From NCBI GenBank assembly GCA_977006965.1, contig OZ345379.1, positions 682,001 through 746,000 on the forward strand: 64,000 nucleotides of DNA, in the 5' to 3' direction. Below the pieces are notes generated by a model. That model had not been told where the DNA came from, did not search any database, and saw nothing but the letters and a program-made list of their open reading frames with translations. The DNA comes from Phymatolithon calcareum. Its lineage: Eukaryota > Rhodophyta > Florideophyceae > Hapalidiales. The position numbers were made by a program, and so were the translations under genes. Shown here one piece after another: positions 52,456 to 63,100 of the stretch; the first letter of the stretch is position 1, and each line of letters opens with the position of its first letter.

Positions 52456-53445
52456 TTAAGCGGAGACGAAAAAAGACTCAAAATCTTCTTCTATTGTCTT
52501 GGAATTTCTCCCAAATTCCATACCCAGCGGCAACAACGGCCCGTTCACATCTCCTGGGAAGGCAGGTGCGTTCAAATTTCCAGTAAAAGCAAGCGGGTTG
52601 CCAATAGCGGGAAATGTAGTGTCAAAAGACAGTTCCTTGGGAGACTCCATACCGGGGAAGCCTTCCCCATCGCTAACACTCTCTGTTTCCTCTTCATGTT
52701 TCAGAAAGCGATCAATGACTACAGCACAAGGAACAGAGGCATCCCCTCCAGCGAATTGGTCGTAAAGCTTTTGCCGGAAACGCGCGACACTGGACGGATA
52801 TAGCCTGTAAAAGAGACGGAGATTATGTACAATGGAGCGCTCCACAAGCCAACCAACAGTGGGCACGTTCACTTTGGTGTCACCCTTGACAGAATGCACG
52901 CATCTTTCCTCCCGAGGAAGCGACGAAAACTCGGAACGCTCGGCAGAGTCCGCTTCGCCGCTCTCCGACTCGGCCCCGTCTGAGTCCGCAGAATCATTCG
53001 CCCCGTCCGAACTGTTCGTGTCGATATCAGACCCATCCTTTGATATTGATGTCGGTTCGTCATTTTTCGTATCTTCCATGCGGTCTGTCACGGGATGGAG
53101 CGTAAGAGTTCCAGAGGTGGTGCTGAGTGCGGCAAACATGGTAGGTCTGATGCGAAAATTCTGGCAGAAGGGCACCTCAACGTCATTGAAGCGCTGTTCA
53201 TCAGTGACATCAAACATGGCGTCCCCAATTACGGTACGCAGAAAGTCTGGAAAATCAACCTTGGCTGGCACATAACGTTGAGTACGTGTCGTCCAACCTT
53301 CAGAGTCTGTTTTATCACCGCTTGAGTCAAGGCGTTTTAGCAAACCGTCCTCGACGATGTGGCGCCGAAAACCGACCGATGATCGAATGCGCCACATGTC
53401 CCTGGGGCTGAGCGGCAGCTCGCAGTCCACGGTGAAGACAACCAT
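52456..53445 (-). CDS. START-like (SRPBCC-fold) protein with acidic insert
   Basis: From the Met at 53445 (MVVFTVDCELPLSPRDMWRI) the product is 329 residues; an in-frame Met 14 codons earlier is less likely. Residues 1-~115 and ~180-230 look like the two halves of a lipid-binding START-like fold: an opening beta strand, the FPDFLRTVIGDAMFDVTDEQ segment, TTSGTLTLHPV, then CVHSVKGDTKVNVPTVGWLV and a long C-terminal helix HNLRLFYRLYPSSVARFRQK. The two halves are parted by a highly acidic Ser/Asp/Glu stretch of about 60 residues. Ligand and role are unknown; the family match is by pattern only. The Ser/Pro/Gly-rich C-terminal 100 residues are probably disordered. Confidence 0.55.
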   Translation of the reverse strand: MVVFTVDCELPLSPRDMWRIRSSVGFRRHIVEDGLLKRLDSSGDKTDSEGWTTRTQRYVPAKVDFPDFLRTVIGDAMFDVTDEQRFNDVEVPFCQNFRIRPTMFAALSTTSGTLTLHPVTDRMEDTKNDEPTSISKDGSDIDTNSSDGANDSADSDGAESESGEADSAERSEFSSLPREERCVHSVKGDTKVNVPTVGWLVERSIVHNLRLFYRLYPSSVARFRQKLYDQFAGGDASVPCAVVIDRFLKHEEETESVSDGEGFPGMESPKELSFDTTFPAIGNPLAFTGNLNAPAFPGDVNGPLLPLGMEFGRNSKTIEEDFESFFVSA

Positions 53446-54146
53446 GATGAAGTTTACGCAGCGATTGAGGTTCAGAAAGGGTCTCAAAGCTTCGTGTGAG
53501 AATTAGAGATCTCGCGGTGGGCAGACGGAGGCGTCGGCTGCCAGGGCGGTCGACGAGGTTACTGTTCGCGCTTGAAGAGGCAAGAACCCTGGCATAGAGA
53601 TGATGCCAGAATGGCTCTTGTAAGAGGTCTGACGGCAGCTGCGGCATATCATACACCTTACATCGAAGAGTAGCTGCTTAGTTTGTGGATTTTTCGTTTA
53701 CTTTCGAAGTTTTGTATGATAATCTGAACTGCAGAGCCAAGCAATTGGATAACCAAGAATTTGAAAACGGGAGTTTGTGGCTCCAGCTGCTTTACTTATG
53801 ATATGCATAATTTCAGTTCGGTATCGTGTTCTGATCTAATTTGTGGATGATATCTTTTCAAATTTCAGAACTCAAAATATGTCAGCTGTTGTCCTCACAC
53901 AGTCATGTAAGTCATGCTTAGGAAGAGCCACAGGGGCAGCAGGGGAATGCCTACAATAGCAGCTGCGAGCCTCTCGAGCGAAAATCTCATAGCAATTGAT
54001 GCGGAACTGCCTGATGTAGACAGAAGACGCCCTGATGTAAAGAACGGTTGGCACTTGCTGTAACATCCGAGATGTTTGCCGAAAGGGCACTGTTCCTTCT
54101 TTCCAGTTCCGTTTACGCAGATAAAACTGAACGAGGAAGTCGAAAA
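53446..54146. other. Intergenic, no gene seen
   Basis: START-like gene upstream region and phytol kinase 3' flank. No gene recognised. Confidence 0.4.
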
Positions 54147-54836
54147 TCAGAAAACAAGCTTTGCCGTAAAAGCTGAGACGGCAGGAACTGACAAGTTATC
54201 CTGAATCGGCAGTACTGCCTCCGCAAACGCGCCTACAACCGCAACAACAAAAATCTGACTCCAGGACAGAGTCTGCGCACACATGCGGGTAGTCTCCGCA
54301 AATTTGAGAAACGCCTTAGATGCACACGACCCCATAGCGATGAAGCCCAGAGACCCCGCGATCGACTTGTTCGTTTGTCGAATTGGCCACAGTGGGCCCT
54401 TCACCGCTGATCCCAAAATATTTGCGAATGCGTCACCGCACACCATCATGCCAAGAGCGGCATAGGTTGCAGGAGTACTCCGCCAAAAAGTCAAAATGAT
54501 AGTCGCGACACTCATGCAGTACGACCCTGGTCCAAACCTGCTTTCAATGTGGTCGCCGGACCTGGAAACCGACTCACACAGTGGGTCATTCTTAGAAGAG
54601 CGGATCATGCGGGCTCCAAAAGTTATCGGCACGAGGGCGGCGAGCACACGTGCGTGCCATGCAGTGGTGTATAGCGGCCAGGTGACCATCATCAATGGCG
54701 CCGCGCTTAAGTGAATGATCTTTCGAACAGTGTCGTTCTTGAGCTTCTTGTGCTGCTGCAACACAGAAAACGTTTTCGTCCAGCACCAAGCACCACCCAG
54801 GGTACACAGTGTCACGCAAATGTTCTGCAACACCAT
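54147..54836 (-). CDS. Phytol/farnesol kinase family (VTE5-like) membrane protein
   Basis: A 229-residue protein with about six membrane spans. It matches the plant VTE5/FOLK family in order: TVRKIIHLSAAPLMMVTWPL (the RKIVHV motif), ALVPITFGARMI, ESVSRSGDHIESRFGPGSYC (the SVTREGNPKELLRGPLYY region), FWRSTPATYAALGMMVCGDA followed by FANILGS (the CTP-binding GDGFAD region), and PIRQTNKSIAGSLGFIAMGS (the NKSWAGS motif). VTE5 uses CTP to phosphorylate phytol released from chlorophyll, feeding tocopherol synthesis. Farnesol kinase and the second-step kinase VTE6 are relatives, so the substrate is not certain. No clear plastid leader is seen from this start, so a first exon might be missing. Confidence 0.85.
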   Translation of the reverse strand: MVLQNICVTLCTLGGAWCWTKTFSVLQQHKKLKNDTVRKIIHLSAAPLMMVTWPLYTTAWHARVLAALVPITFGARMIRSSKNDPLCESVSRSGDHIESRFGPGSYCMSVATIILTFWRSTPATYAALGMMVCGDAFANILGSAVKGPLWPIRQTNKSIAGSLGFIAMGSCASKAFLKFAETTRMCAQTLSWSQIFVVAVVGAFAEAVLPIQDNLSVPAVSAFTAKLVF

Positions 54837-55109
54837 GATTCACCGCATTTGCCTGGTGCAATACGGCTTCCGGTTCGATTGCAAATATTGGTCGTACTCC
54901 GATAAACTACTCTATGTGCTAGGACGTCCGGTTACGATGGCTCTCAGCAGATTTCCCTCATTCAGTTCAGCCCTTGCTGATCTACAACAACGCACACATA
55001 TCTTACACAAGCTAACGGGAATTAGAATTCAAAAACATAATTGCCGCTTCAAATTTTTGAGGTGCGCCATCGCACCAGAAACGAGTTATCGTCAGTAAAT
55101 ACGTACAGT
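54837..55109. other. Intergenic, phytol kinase upstream region
   Basis: No gene seen; likely the promoter of the phytol kinase gene. Confidence 0.35.
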
Positions 55110-55114
55110 AGTCA

Positions 55115-55500
55115 GAGGGGCCTTCTTGAGAATTCATCCAAATCGCGGCATAGACCCAGTCAAAAAAGTCCTCATTACCAGTCATTATTTCGTGGACTGG
55201 TTACGAGGACGCGGCATAGGTTTTCAGTGGCTGAGTGTTGATTTGCAAACTTTCGCTTCAGATGTTTTCGCACACTTTTGAGCAAAAACTTGAAACATCA
55301 CGAAAAGTTTGGTTGAAAAGCAATTCCACTTCCGAAAACAAAAAATCGTTATGAGAAAAAATGTCCCGTAGATAAGCACATCAGCCACGCCAAACCTATG
55401 CCGCGTCCTCATTACCAGTGAAAATATTTTGGACTGGATTTGAGGACTTTTCCAGACTGGTAGTGCGGACGCAAAAATCGAATTCTCAAGAAGGTCCCTC
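55115..55500. mobile_element. MITE with 21-bp TIRs and 5-bp target duplication
   Basis: A 386-bp element. Left terminal repeat 55115-55135 begins GAGGGGCCTTCTTGAG and ends GAATTC; the right repeat 55480-55500 is its reverse complement with one mismatch. Direct AGTCA copies flank it at 55110-55114 and 55501-55505, the target-site duplication. Subterminal inverted repeats follow, including AGTCCTCATTACCAGT and GAGGACGCGGCATAGGTTT with matching partners on the other side, so about 135 bp of each end pair. There is no coding capacity. The DNA-transposon superfamily cannot be named from these ends. Confidence 0.85.
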
Positions 55501-55780
55501 AGTCAGCAAGCTAACAGAACTTCACATTACAGTTTAGATCAGTGGGAGAATGAAAACCAGTTTTTGTAAAATGTTTCACATTTTTTAAAAGATTGAATAA
55601 TATTTGTTTTTTTCATGGTTCCAAATCTGGTCTTCGACACCTCCGGAGATTGCGCCTCAGTGATCGAATCGCTCAGTGTTTACGTCCCGGAGTCAGCATC
55701 GGTCCAGAACCCTTAATCATCTTTTCTCGCGAACTAGCAGAAGAGCACAAGGACTAGCAGCTCGCGTCGCACACTTGACG

Positions 55781-56353
55781 ATGTTGGCCTTTCTTGGTGC
55801 GCCCCTGTCGGCCACAACTTCCTTCTCCGGTTCTTCTTTATCTCATCGCCCGTCGATCTGCCTCACGAATGTGCGCGCACCAACCGCTGAATTGAAGCTT
55901 GTTCCCGGCGTCCCTCCGGGGGAGGATGCGCGCGACAATGCGCCGCTGAGGTATTATGTGCCACGACCGGTGGAGACGTATGAGGATCGTGGGTTTGCCA
56001 CTGTTCTACCCAAGACTTGGGAGGGCGAAATTGATACCATCGGTGCCACTGACATCCCTCCGCTTACCAAGGAGAGCTTGGAAGTGTCAAAGTACGTGGA
56101 TGTTGACGCTGTGTCCACTGGAGCATTCCTCGAGTATGCGCAAATGATGAAGGCGGAACGTGAAGCGTCGCTCCAGCGCTTGAAGGAACGTAACTCGATC
56201 CCGCAAACCGGCCGCGCAACTTGTGGACTCACGGAGGGTAGGGAGACCGTTTCGAATTATGTTGAGATTCTTGTTGATGGTGTCAAGGCGGTAGAGTATT
56301 GGGGAAGGCCGAACGGGCCAGTTCCGCGTTTGTTCGGGGGTCCCGGGGAGTAG
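55781..56353 (+). CDS. Plastid-targeted protein of unknown function
   Basis: From the ATG at 55781 the product is 190 residues. The leader MLAFLGAPLSATTSFSGSSL has the Phe near the start and Ser/Thr-rich, acid-free composition of red algal plastid transit peptides, and shares the AFxGAP string with the PAM68 leader at 21.8 kb. The mature part is hydrophilic without membrane spans: RYYVPRPVETYEDRGFATVL, KTWEGEIDTIGATDIPPLTK, then a helix FLEYAQMMKAEREASLQRLK and a Gly/Pro-rich end, EYWGRPNGPVPRLFGGPGE. I recognise no family. The extended, Pro-rich look would suit a structural or linker-type stromal or phycobilisome-associated protein, but that is a guess. Confidence 0.65.
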   Translation: MLAFLGAPLSATTSFSGSSLSHRPSICLTNVRAPTAELKLVPGVPPGEDARDNAPLRYYVPRPVETYEDRGFATVLPKTWEGEIDTIGATDIPPLTKESLEVSKYVDVDAVSTGAFLEYAQMMKAEREASLQRLKERNSIPQTGRATCGLTEGRETVSNYVEILVDGVKAVEYWGRPNGPVPRLFGGPGE

Positions 56354-56847
56354 GAGTAAGTCAGTGGCGGTGGTAATACGCGATAGCGTTTCTGGGTAAG
56401 GGATTTTGTCAATCCTACGTGGCGAATAGTTTCTTCTACAGCGAACAAAACTGGTGATACATGCGTTTCTTGCGAAAAATTAAGCTGAGCAACAAGCACT
56501 TGACGCTTTCATGGACATTAAGGACAGAAGGAAGTTGTTAAAACAAGTTTGTTTATTAGACCATATTCGAAAATGTTACAGACAACAGAGGAAATTCCCC
56601 CGAAAGTTGAAACGGGGCAAACCAGATATCGGTGCCCATGCAGCACGCCGCAAAAAGATTGACAAAAGGTGGTGAAACCAGTGCTTGCGTATTGTCAAAA
56701 TGATGCAACCAAAGACCGACAACAAGCGCCTTACTAGAAGCAGTGAAAGGTGTAGTGCTATTGCTGAAGCGCATCAGGAACAAGACAAGGACAAAACTTC
56801 TGATATCGTTGCGTCCTGCGAAACCCAGACCTTATTTGGGGGCTCAA
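56354..56847. other. Intergenic between convergent genes
   Basis: 3' flanks of the plastid protein and APS kinase genes. No gene seen. Confidence 0.4.
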
Positions 56848-57564
56848 TTATTCAGTTCCATTCATAACAGGGACAGTTCCGTTGGCCTCCTTCGCCAAAG
56901 ACTTGGCCTTGCCGTTCATACCGTTCGACTCGACGGCCATAGTTTTCACAGTGTCCTCGCGATCTTCAACAATGCCGTTGGATACCAAGTAGTCCAAAAT
57001 TTTCTTCGCACACTCATTAACCGACAGTTCGCTCGTGTTGATTAGCACCTCAGGCGTTTCGGGCGCCTCATACGGATCATCAATGCCGGTAAAGTTCTTG
57101 ATCTCGCCAGCACGCGCCTTCTTGTAGAGACCCTTCGGGTCACGCTTCTCCGCAACTTCGAGGGGGACATGCACATGCACCTCGACGAAGGGAATGCCGG
57201 CCTTAACATGGATATCACGAGCAATCTTTCGATCGGCGATATACGGGGAGATGAATGCACTGGGAACAATGACACCGGCATCGCCCATGAGCTTGGCGAC
57301 CTCGGATATTCTGCGAATATTCTCCTTGCGATCTTCAGCGGAGAAACCAAGATTATAGTTGAGACCGTGACGAATATTGTCCCCGTCGAGACGATAGACG
57401 AGATAGCCCTTCTTGAACATCATTTGCTCAAGGGCAACGGAAACGGTGGACTTGCCGGAGCCGGACAGGCCAGTGAGCCAAATTGTGGCGCCCTTCTGCT
57501 TGAGCAAGGCATAGCGATCCTCCTTGGAGATGGCGCCTGAGTGCCACACAACGTTAGTGGCCAT
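56848..57564 (-). CDS. Adenylylsulfate (APS) kinase
   Basis: From the ATG at 57564 (MATNVVWHSG) the product has 238 residues. It carries the P-loop GLSGSGKST at 32-40, LDGDNIRHGLNYNLGFSAED for APS binding, NIRRISEVAKLMGDAG, the conserved Ser106 in FISPYIADR, DPKGLYKKARAGEIKNFTGI with DDPYEAPE, and the helix ILDYL. It makes PAPS, the sulfate donor for sulfation (abundant in sulfated red algal galactans, by general knowledge). A ~40-residue C-terminal tail after the kinase fold is Asn/Gly/Lys-rich and not usual. An in-frame extension to an ATG at 57780 could add a leader of 72 residues; I prefer the shorter start because WHSGAIS is where homologues begin. No intron. Confidence 0.95.
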   Translation of the reverse strand: MATNVVWHSGAISKEDRYALLKQKGATIWLTGLSGSGKSTVSVALEQMMFKKGYLVYRLDGDNIRHGLNYNLGFSAEDRKENIRRISEVAKLMGDAGVIVPSAFISPYIADRKIARDIHVKAGIPFVEVHVHVPLEVAEKRDPKGLYKKARAGEIKNFTGIDDPYEAPETPEVLINTSELSVNECAKKILDYLVSNGIVEDREDTVKTMAVESNGMNGKAKSLAKEANGTVPVMNGTE

Positions 57565-58506
57565 TGTAAGAGTGAGGGCTGCTGAGCAGATAGCTTGGAA
57601 AGTAGGTCTGGGAATGGGGGAGACTGGGAATTGTGGTTGAGGAGTGCAAGTGCGCGGATTGCAATTCGGGATTACGAGTTGTGGGAATTGTGGCCGGCGG
57701 TGTTGTGGGCAATGTGGCAGTAATAGACACGAGAAACACTCGACTGTCAATGTGGCCACATGACAATGATAAAACTCCAATTATGGGAGTACACATGGAA
57801 AGGTCGAAACGTACAGAAAATGTACGCACCAAAGGGGAATGCTTCATACAAAATACGTCATTCTACACGCTCCAGAGGGACACGTATGTCGCCCAGAGGG
57901 TGAGAAGCATGGAAGCATGTCTCCTGACTGCCGATCAGTTCGGCAGTGTAGAAGAGCAATTCAACAAAAGTCACCAATCAGATATAATTTTTTCAAGAGC
58001 TACCAATTATAATCCACGATCAAAAAACGTTACCAATCACACAATGTGTCATGGAGGCGTCTTTTCCTTCTGGACTTCTTACACGAGCAACACATTTGCC
58101 TCCCGCCAACTGGCGTAAATTAACGCGTAACCAATGTGCGAGGCTGGTCGAAGTACATTGACCACACTATTTAGGTCTACAACGGATCGAAGTAATGTAG
58201 GTGCTAATAGCGTCATTGGTCCCAAAATAGAGTTACCTGCAGTTTTAGACTTCGTCTAGACGAGCCATGCGGATGACAGCTGCCCTCACTGATTTTCTCA
58301 ATGCCAACGCTCGAGGGCCTCGACAGTTCGTTCTGGTACCTGTGGCAGCCCTTGAAAAGCGGAAATTTTACGCACGTACGTGCTCGTGGTCCACACGGTT
58401 CGCCGAAATTGTCACATTGGTTTTCGGTCGAGCATTTCGTGAAAGTCCGAAATATTTGGAAGACTTGAAATTTGGTTTGTCAACAACTTTCTCAGCTAAA
58501 TCCAGT
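57565..58506. other. Intergenic, no gene seen
   Basis: APS kinase upstream region. A purine/GT-rich block lies at 57610-57720. The plus-strand frame of 161 codons (57633-58118) has no family features. Confidence 0.4.
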
Positions 58507-58540
58507 TGATAGATCATGAATCATGATTCATGATCTATCA
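58507..58540. repeat. Perfect 34-bp palindrome
   Basis: TGATAGATCATGAATCA is followed directly by its exact reverse complement, with no loop. Three more pairs extend it on each side after one mismatch (CAG at 58503-58505 and CTG at 58542-58544). Cruciform-prone. Confidence 0.9.
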
Positions 58541-58631
58541 GCTGTATTTCGGATCCGATGCTGAGGATCAACTTCTGAAGTGGATCCCAGTAGACTGCAA
58601 GCGGATCCATTTGTGGCGGTCAGCCATAACA

Positions 58632-58677
58632 TTGCAACGGTCTTGAATACAATGCTATTGTATTCAGACTGTTGCAG
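58632..58677. repeat. Imperfect hairpin
   Basis: A left arm beginning TTGCAACGGTC and ending TTGAATACAAT pairs with a right arm ending near 58677 (ATTGTATTCAGACTGTTGCA) around a 3-4-nt loop. Confidence 0.7.
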
Positions 58678-60105
58678 CAGCGTTTCTGCCGCTGAGAACG
58701 ATGCAGTGCGACAGAGCACGATCAACAGGGTTTCGTGCGGGAACAGCAACTCCACGAGAATAATGACTCCGCGATTTCAGACGTCCTGAAACTGGTATCG
58801 ACTGTAGTGTTGATGGTACAGTTTTGTATGCGGATGGCCCTGCGGCGAGGTAGAGCGGTCGAGGGCGCCGTTTGACTTGGATGATGTCCAGTGACCCTTT
58901 CAGTACAGTGCGTGTACTGCACTACTGGATGGGGAAAGCCTACAATGCAAAGATTTCCCGGATGGGAATATAGAGACCAGTGTGTTCTGTTCTCCCGTCG
59001 CACAGAACAATTTTTTTAAATGCACCTCGATGCATCCCTGGGTTGACTTCAAAGGAGAAGAGAGAGACGAAAAGTCTGGAATCGATAAGTTATTATGTGA
59101 ACAAGTCGACTCTCTCTGTGAGACGACTAGTTATTTAGTCTTTGCCATGATCCTAACCCTGCTTCGAGCAATTCAAAGCGCCCGGCGAAAGTATGTAGCG
59201 TAGTGCTACCACAAGTGGAGTGTATAGTTTTCGCAGCGGACACCAGTCTACTTTAACTAAAGTGATCTCAGGTGTCGTTGCATGGACCTGTTGCCCAGTG
59301 ATCAGGTTCGACGAAGTTCGTGAGTGCTTTTGGGTAGAATTAGTAGAACCGCCCACGTTGAAATACGGACGACCTAGCTGAGCTCGACTTTGGTTTGCCT
59401 GTCTTGCGTAGCGGCACTGTACTGTACAGTGCTGAACATTCGGACCTTCCTTCTGACAGCGGCGAAGGAAGGTACTGTACTGCACAAGGTTCTCGACAAT
59501 AAGTGCGGGGGGTCATAGCTGTATACCGCTATGGGCAGTCCCAGAAAGAGGACGGTGTACGGCTGTGCGACAGAAGGACGGGCATCACGCATTCTTCGAT
59601 TGTCCCCAATTTGGCAGCGTGGTATGATTACGGCATATGCTCATGAAAAATTCACGTGGAATTGATATTTTTGGTTTCGACCAGTTACAGACGGCCACAC
59701 TGACCCGCTTACACAGGCTCTAAAACGTGACTCTGAGCCCGATTTATGAGATAGTTGCGCGGCAAGAGGGGACTGATTTGGGGCTTGCCGTCGTCTATGA
59801 TACAGTACTCGAGGCGCGGCCCCGCACAGTAGGTATGACAACTGGAGGTGAAATCCCCTTCACTTTCGTTTACTTTGCCCTCCGATCTTCCCCGCCGCCT
59901 GTTCATGTTCTCCACCACATCACACAGCCACAACTTTTCCACGCACAGCTGGCACGCGACCAGATCGCTGCCCGCCCCTTCCCCGTGAGTAACGCGCTCG
60001 CGTAGCGCGAGCGCAAACGCGCTGAGCCCGTCGGCTCATCCTCGTCTGTCCTTCCACACGCGCAGTCCCCTCCGCCGCCGAGACTGTCCCGTTCTGGTCG
60101 GCGAC
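58678..60105. other. Intergenic leading into CYC8
   Basis: No gene recognised. A GC-rich hairpin (GCGCTCGCG/CGCGAGCGC) lies at 59994-60014. A GTGAGT at 59986 and an ACGCGCAG ending at 60063 could bound a 5' UTR intron of CYC8; this is inferred from the splice-site strings only. Confidence 0.45.
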
Positions 60106-63100
60106 ATGAGCGGGCAACCGCCGTTTCATGTAGACCCAGCGCTTGCCTCACGCCTCGCGGAAATCAAGGAGTCGGTATGGATGAAGATTGGCTCCTTGCA
60201 AACCACTATGAATGACAGAGATAGCGCCCTGGAGGCCTTTGAGAGAGTTCTTCGCGTCAACCCTGCGAATATTTACGCCATGACCCAGGTTGGCGCCGTT
60301 CTAGCCAAGAAGGAACGCTACTCGCAAGCTGTCGGCTACCTCCAGCGAGCTATTGCCGCGGAGTCGACTTGCGGTGAAGCTTGGGCCGTTTTGGCGCATT
60401 GTTACGTCATGACTGACGATCTTCCAAAAGCATACCAAGCGTACCAGAATGCTCTCAACCATTTGCAAGATCCCAGTGATCCCAATCTGTGGTATGGTAT
60501 CGGTTTGCTGTACGACCGGTACGGCAGTCTCGACAATGCCCTTGAAGCTTTTCTTGCTGTCCTTCAAATCGCACCGAACTTTGAAAGAGCGATTGAAGTG
60601 TGCTTTTGCATCGGCATCATCTATAAGGAGCAGCGCAAGCTTGATGAAGCAATGAAGTACTTCAACAAGGTTAGTCTTGCGCCGAACCCGCCCCCGCCGC
60701 TTACCCGAGCGGATGGTTGGTATCAGATTGGACATGTCAATGAGCTGAAGCGGGATATCAGCAAAGCGCTGGAGATGTACAGCCTCGCTTTGCAGGAAAA
60801 TCCTGGCCATGCGAAGACGTTGCAAAATCTGGGGTGGCTCGAATTCTCTCATAAAAATAACGAAAGGGAAGCCATCCGTCTTTTGCAATTATCTCTCGAA
60901 GCCGATCAAAACGATGGCCAAACCTGGTATTTGCTGGGTCGAGTTTACATGCAAATCAAAGAATTCCGACAAGCCTACGACGCATACCAGCAAGCTGTTT
61001 ATCGCGATGGCAATAATGCAACTTTTTGGTGCTCCATCGGTGTGTTATACTATTCGATGAACCAGTACAGAGATGCTATGGATGCGTATGCCCGCGCAAT
61101 TCGCCTCAATCCATCCGTTTCTGAAGTTTGGTTCGATTTGGGAACCTTGTACGAGAGTTGTGGACAAACTAATGATGCTATCGATGCTTACCGCCGTGCA
61201 GCAGATCTGGCCCCGGAGAATGATCAGATCACAAGTCGTCTTGGTCACCTGCAAAGAACTCAAGGCAATCTGGGAAATAGACCGCATCCACAGCAGCAGC
61301 AGTCGCAACCCATGTCATCTCAGCCAGCTCTACAGCCGCCGCATCCACAGCTTCCACCGCCACAGGCCCACCTACCGCAATCGCACGGCATGCAGCCACA
61401 GCAACATATACCACCGCCGCATCAAGATCCCTCTGTGCTGCAACGTCAGCCAGAGCAGCAAATTCAAACATCGCAGCACATGCAGCAACCCGCACAATCT
61501 CAGGGTCAACCGCACCGCGCAATGGGCTCGTTGCAGCCCCTTGCTCTTCGTCAACCGGGCTCGCATGGGTTACCGCAACCCATGCAAATCGTCTCACAGC
61601 ATCCTCATCCTCAGCAAGGTCGCCAAGGGCAGCCGCAGCAGCCTTTGCAACCCTTAACGCGGCATATCATGCATCACTCGTTGCAGCACGCCTCTGCGCC
61701 AGTTCAGCACGGGCTTCAGGATACCATGATGCAGAATCAGAACCTGCCGCCCCCACCAATGCAAGGGCGGCATTCCGCACCATTGTCGCATCTACCTCAA
61801 CTTTCAATGCCAGGCCAGCAAAACCAAATTCCGGGTCAGGGTCCCCATTCTGAATCAGATCCTCGCGATCAGCAGGGTCCTCGAGGTCAGTTAAATGCAG
61901 GCCAGTCAGGTGCCCTCCCGCAAGCCCACCATCCTCAGACTTCGTCGCAGGTTCCGCAACCTCTCGCACAGCAAAGAGGACCAACTCCCCACAGACTACC
62001 TCAGCTCCCGTCCATGCAAAGCCAACAAGAGAATCGTCAAGATGGCCGTCCAGGTAATGGTCCTACCAGCAGTCCGCACATGCCACAGCAGGGGCAGTAT
62101 GCCCTTGGTTCTAGACCGCTAACAGACTCTTTGCCGCAACGGGTGGGTGGGACAGAAGCACATCAACAACTGGAGCATATTCCTGCTCTGCAGCATGCGG
62201 AAGGCGCTTCTCAGCAACAAACCTACGGTCCCCATCCGACTCCAGCCGGTCAAATGACATCGGGACCGCAGATGGCCCCAATTGCTCCGCTGGCTCCTCT
62301 CGGCGCACCACCTGTTGTGACTGAGGCGAAGCAGGCTGAAAGTCAGGATGGGCAGTCTGTCATCCCACCCATGTCTGATCAGCGCCTGGCAGCTTCCGAA
62401 CCGATTGGAAACGCAGTTAACGCGCAGCCGTCAACACTTAAATCACATTCTTCATCTCCTGTGCAGACGCAGGCGGATGCGCCGTCTGGACCACAGGCGC
62501 TTCACCAAATGGCCGAAGTTCCAAAAGTGGATCAGCATTCTGCGACCGGGTCCGATGCCGCTGACAAAGACGTGGTCATGCCTGAGTCGTCTCCATCCGG
62601 GGAAAACGGTAGGAATACGCCTTCAGCGAACGGAGGCCCACTTCCGTCTTCAGAACACTTGGCATCTGGGGGTGCCGGGAGTCGTAATGAAGATGCAAAA
62701 CTTCTTCATTCAGTCGCAATGTCATCGCAAGGAATGCACGCACCTTCTTCTTCTCCTCGGAAAGTGCCGTTACTCAGTGATGGATCCGGGGTGGTCTCGT
62801 CTGCAGGACCTGCTGTATCTTCTTCACCATCAGTCCCCGTTCTTGCAATACCCCGTTCAGCACCAGCTCCGCGCCCCTTATCTATTGGTAGCTCCAGTGG
62901 TCTTGGTGCGTCGTCATTAACGAAGTTTGGTCGAGCGCAAGGAACACCTGTAGGGAAATCAGCTATTCCGTCGTCTCTTCCTTCGCCCTTGCCACCATTG
63001 AGAAAGGGCAGCAGCAGTTCACAAGGAAATGCGAGCGGTCTCATGGCGTCTCCAGGACTGAACAATCCGGCTGTTCCACCTTTAAAATCTGCGACAGCTC

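Noticed and set aside
57633-58118. Plus-strand frame of 161 codons upstream of APS kinase
   Set aside because: Low-quality composition, lies in the promoter and leader of APS kinase, and matches nothing known.
59727-60005. Plus-strand frame of 92 codons before CYC8
   Set aside because: Most likely promoter or 5' leader of CYC8; the CYC8 start at 60106 already matches the family.
61229-61984. Minus-strand frames under CYC8, rich in Ala, Val and Asp
   Set aside because: Antisense of the Gln/Pro/His-rich tail; the composition is a direct mirror of CAG/CCG-rich codons.
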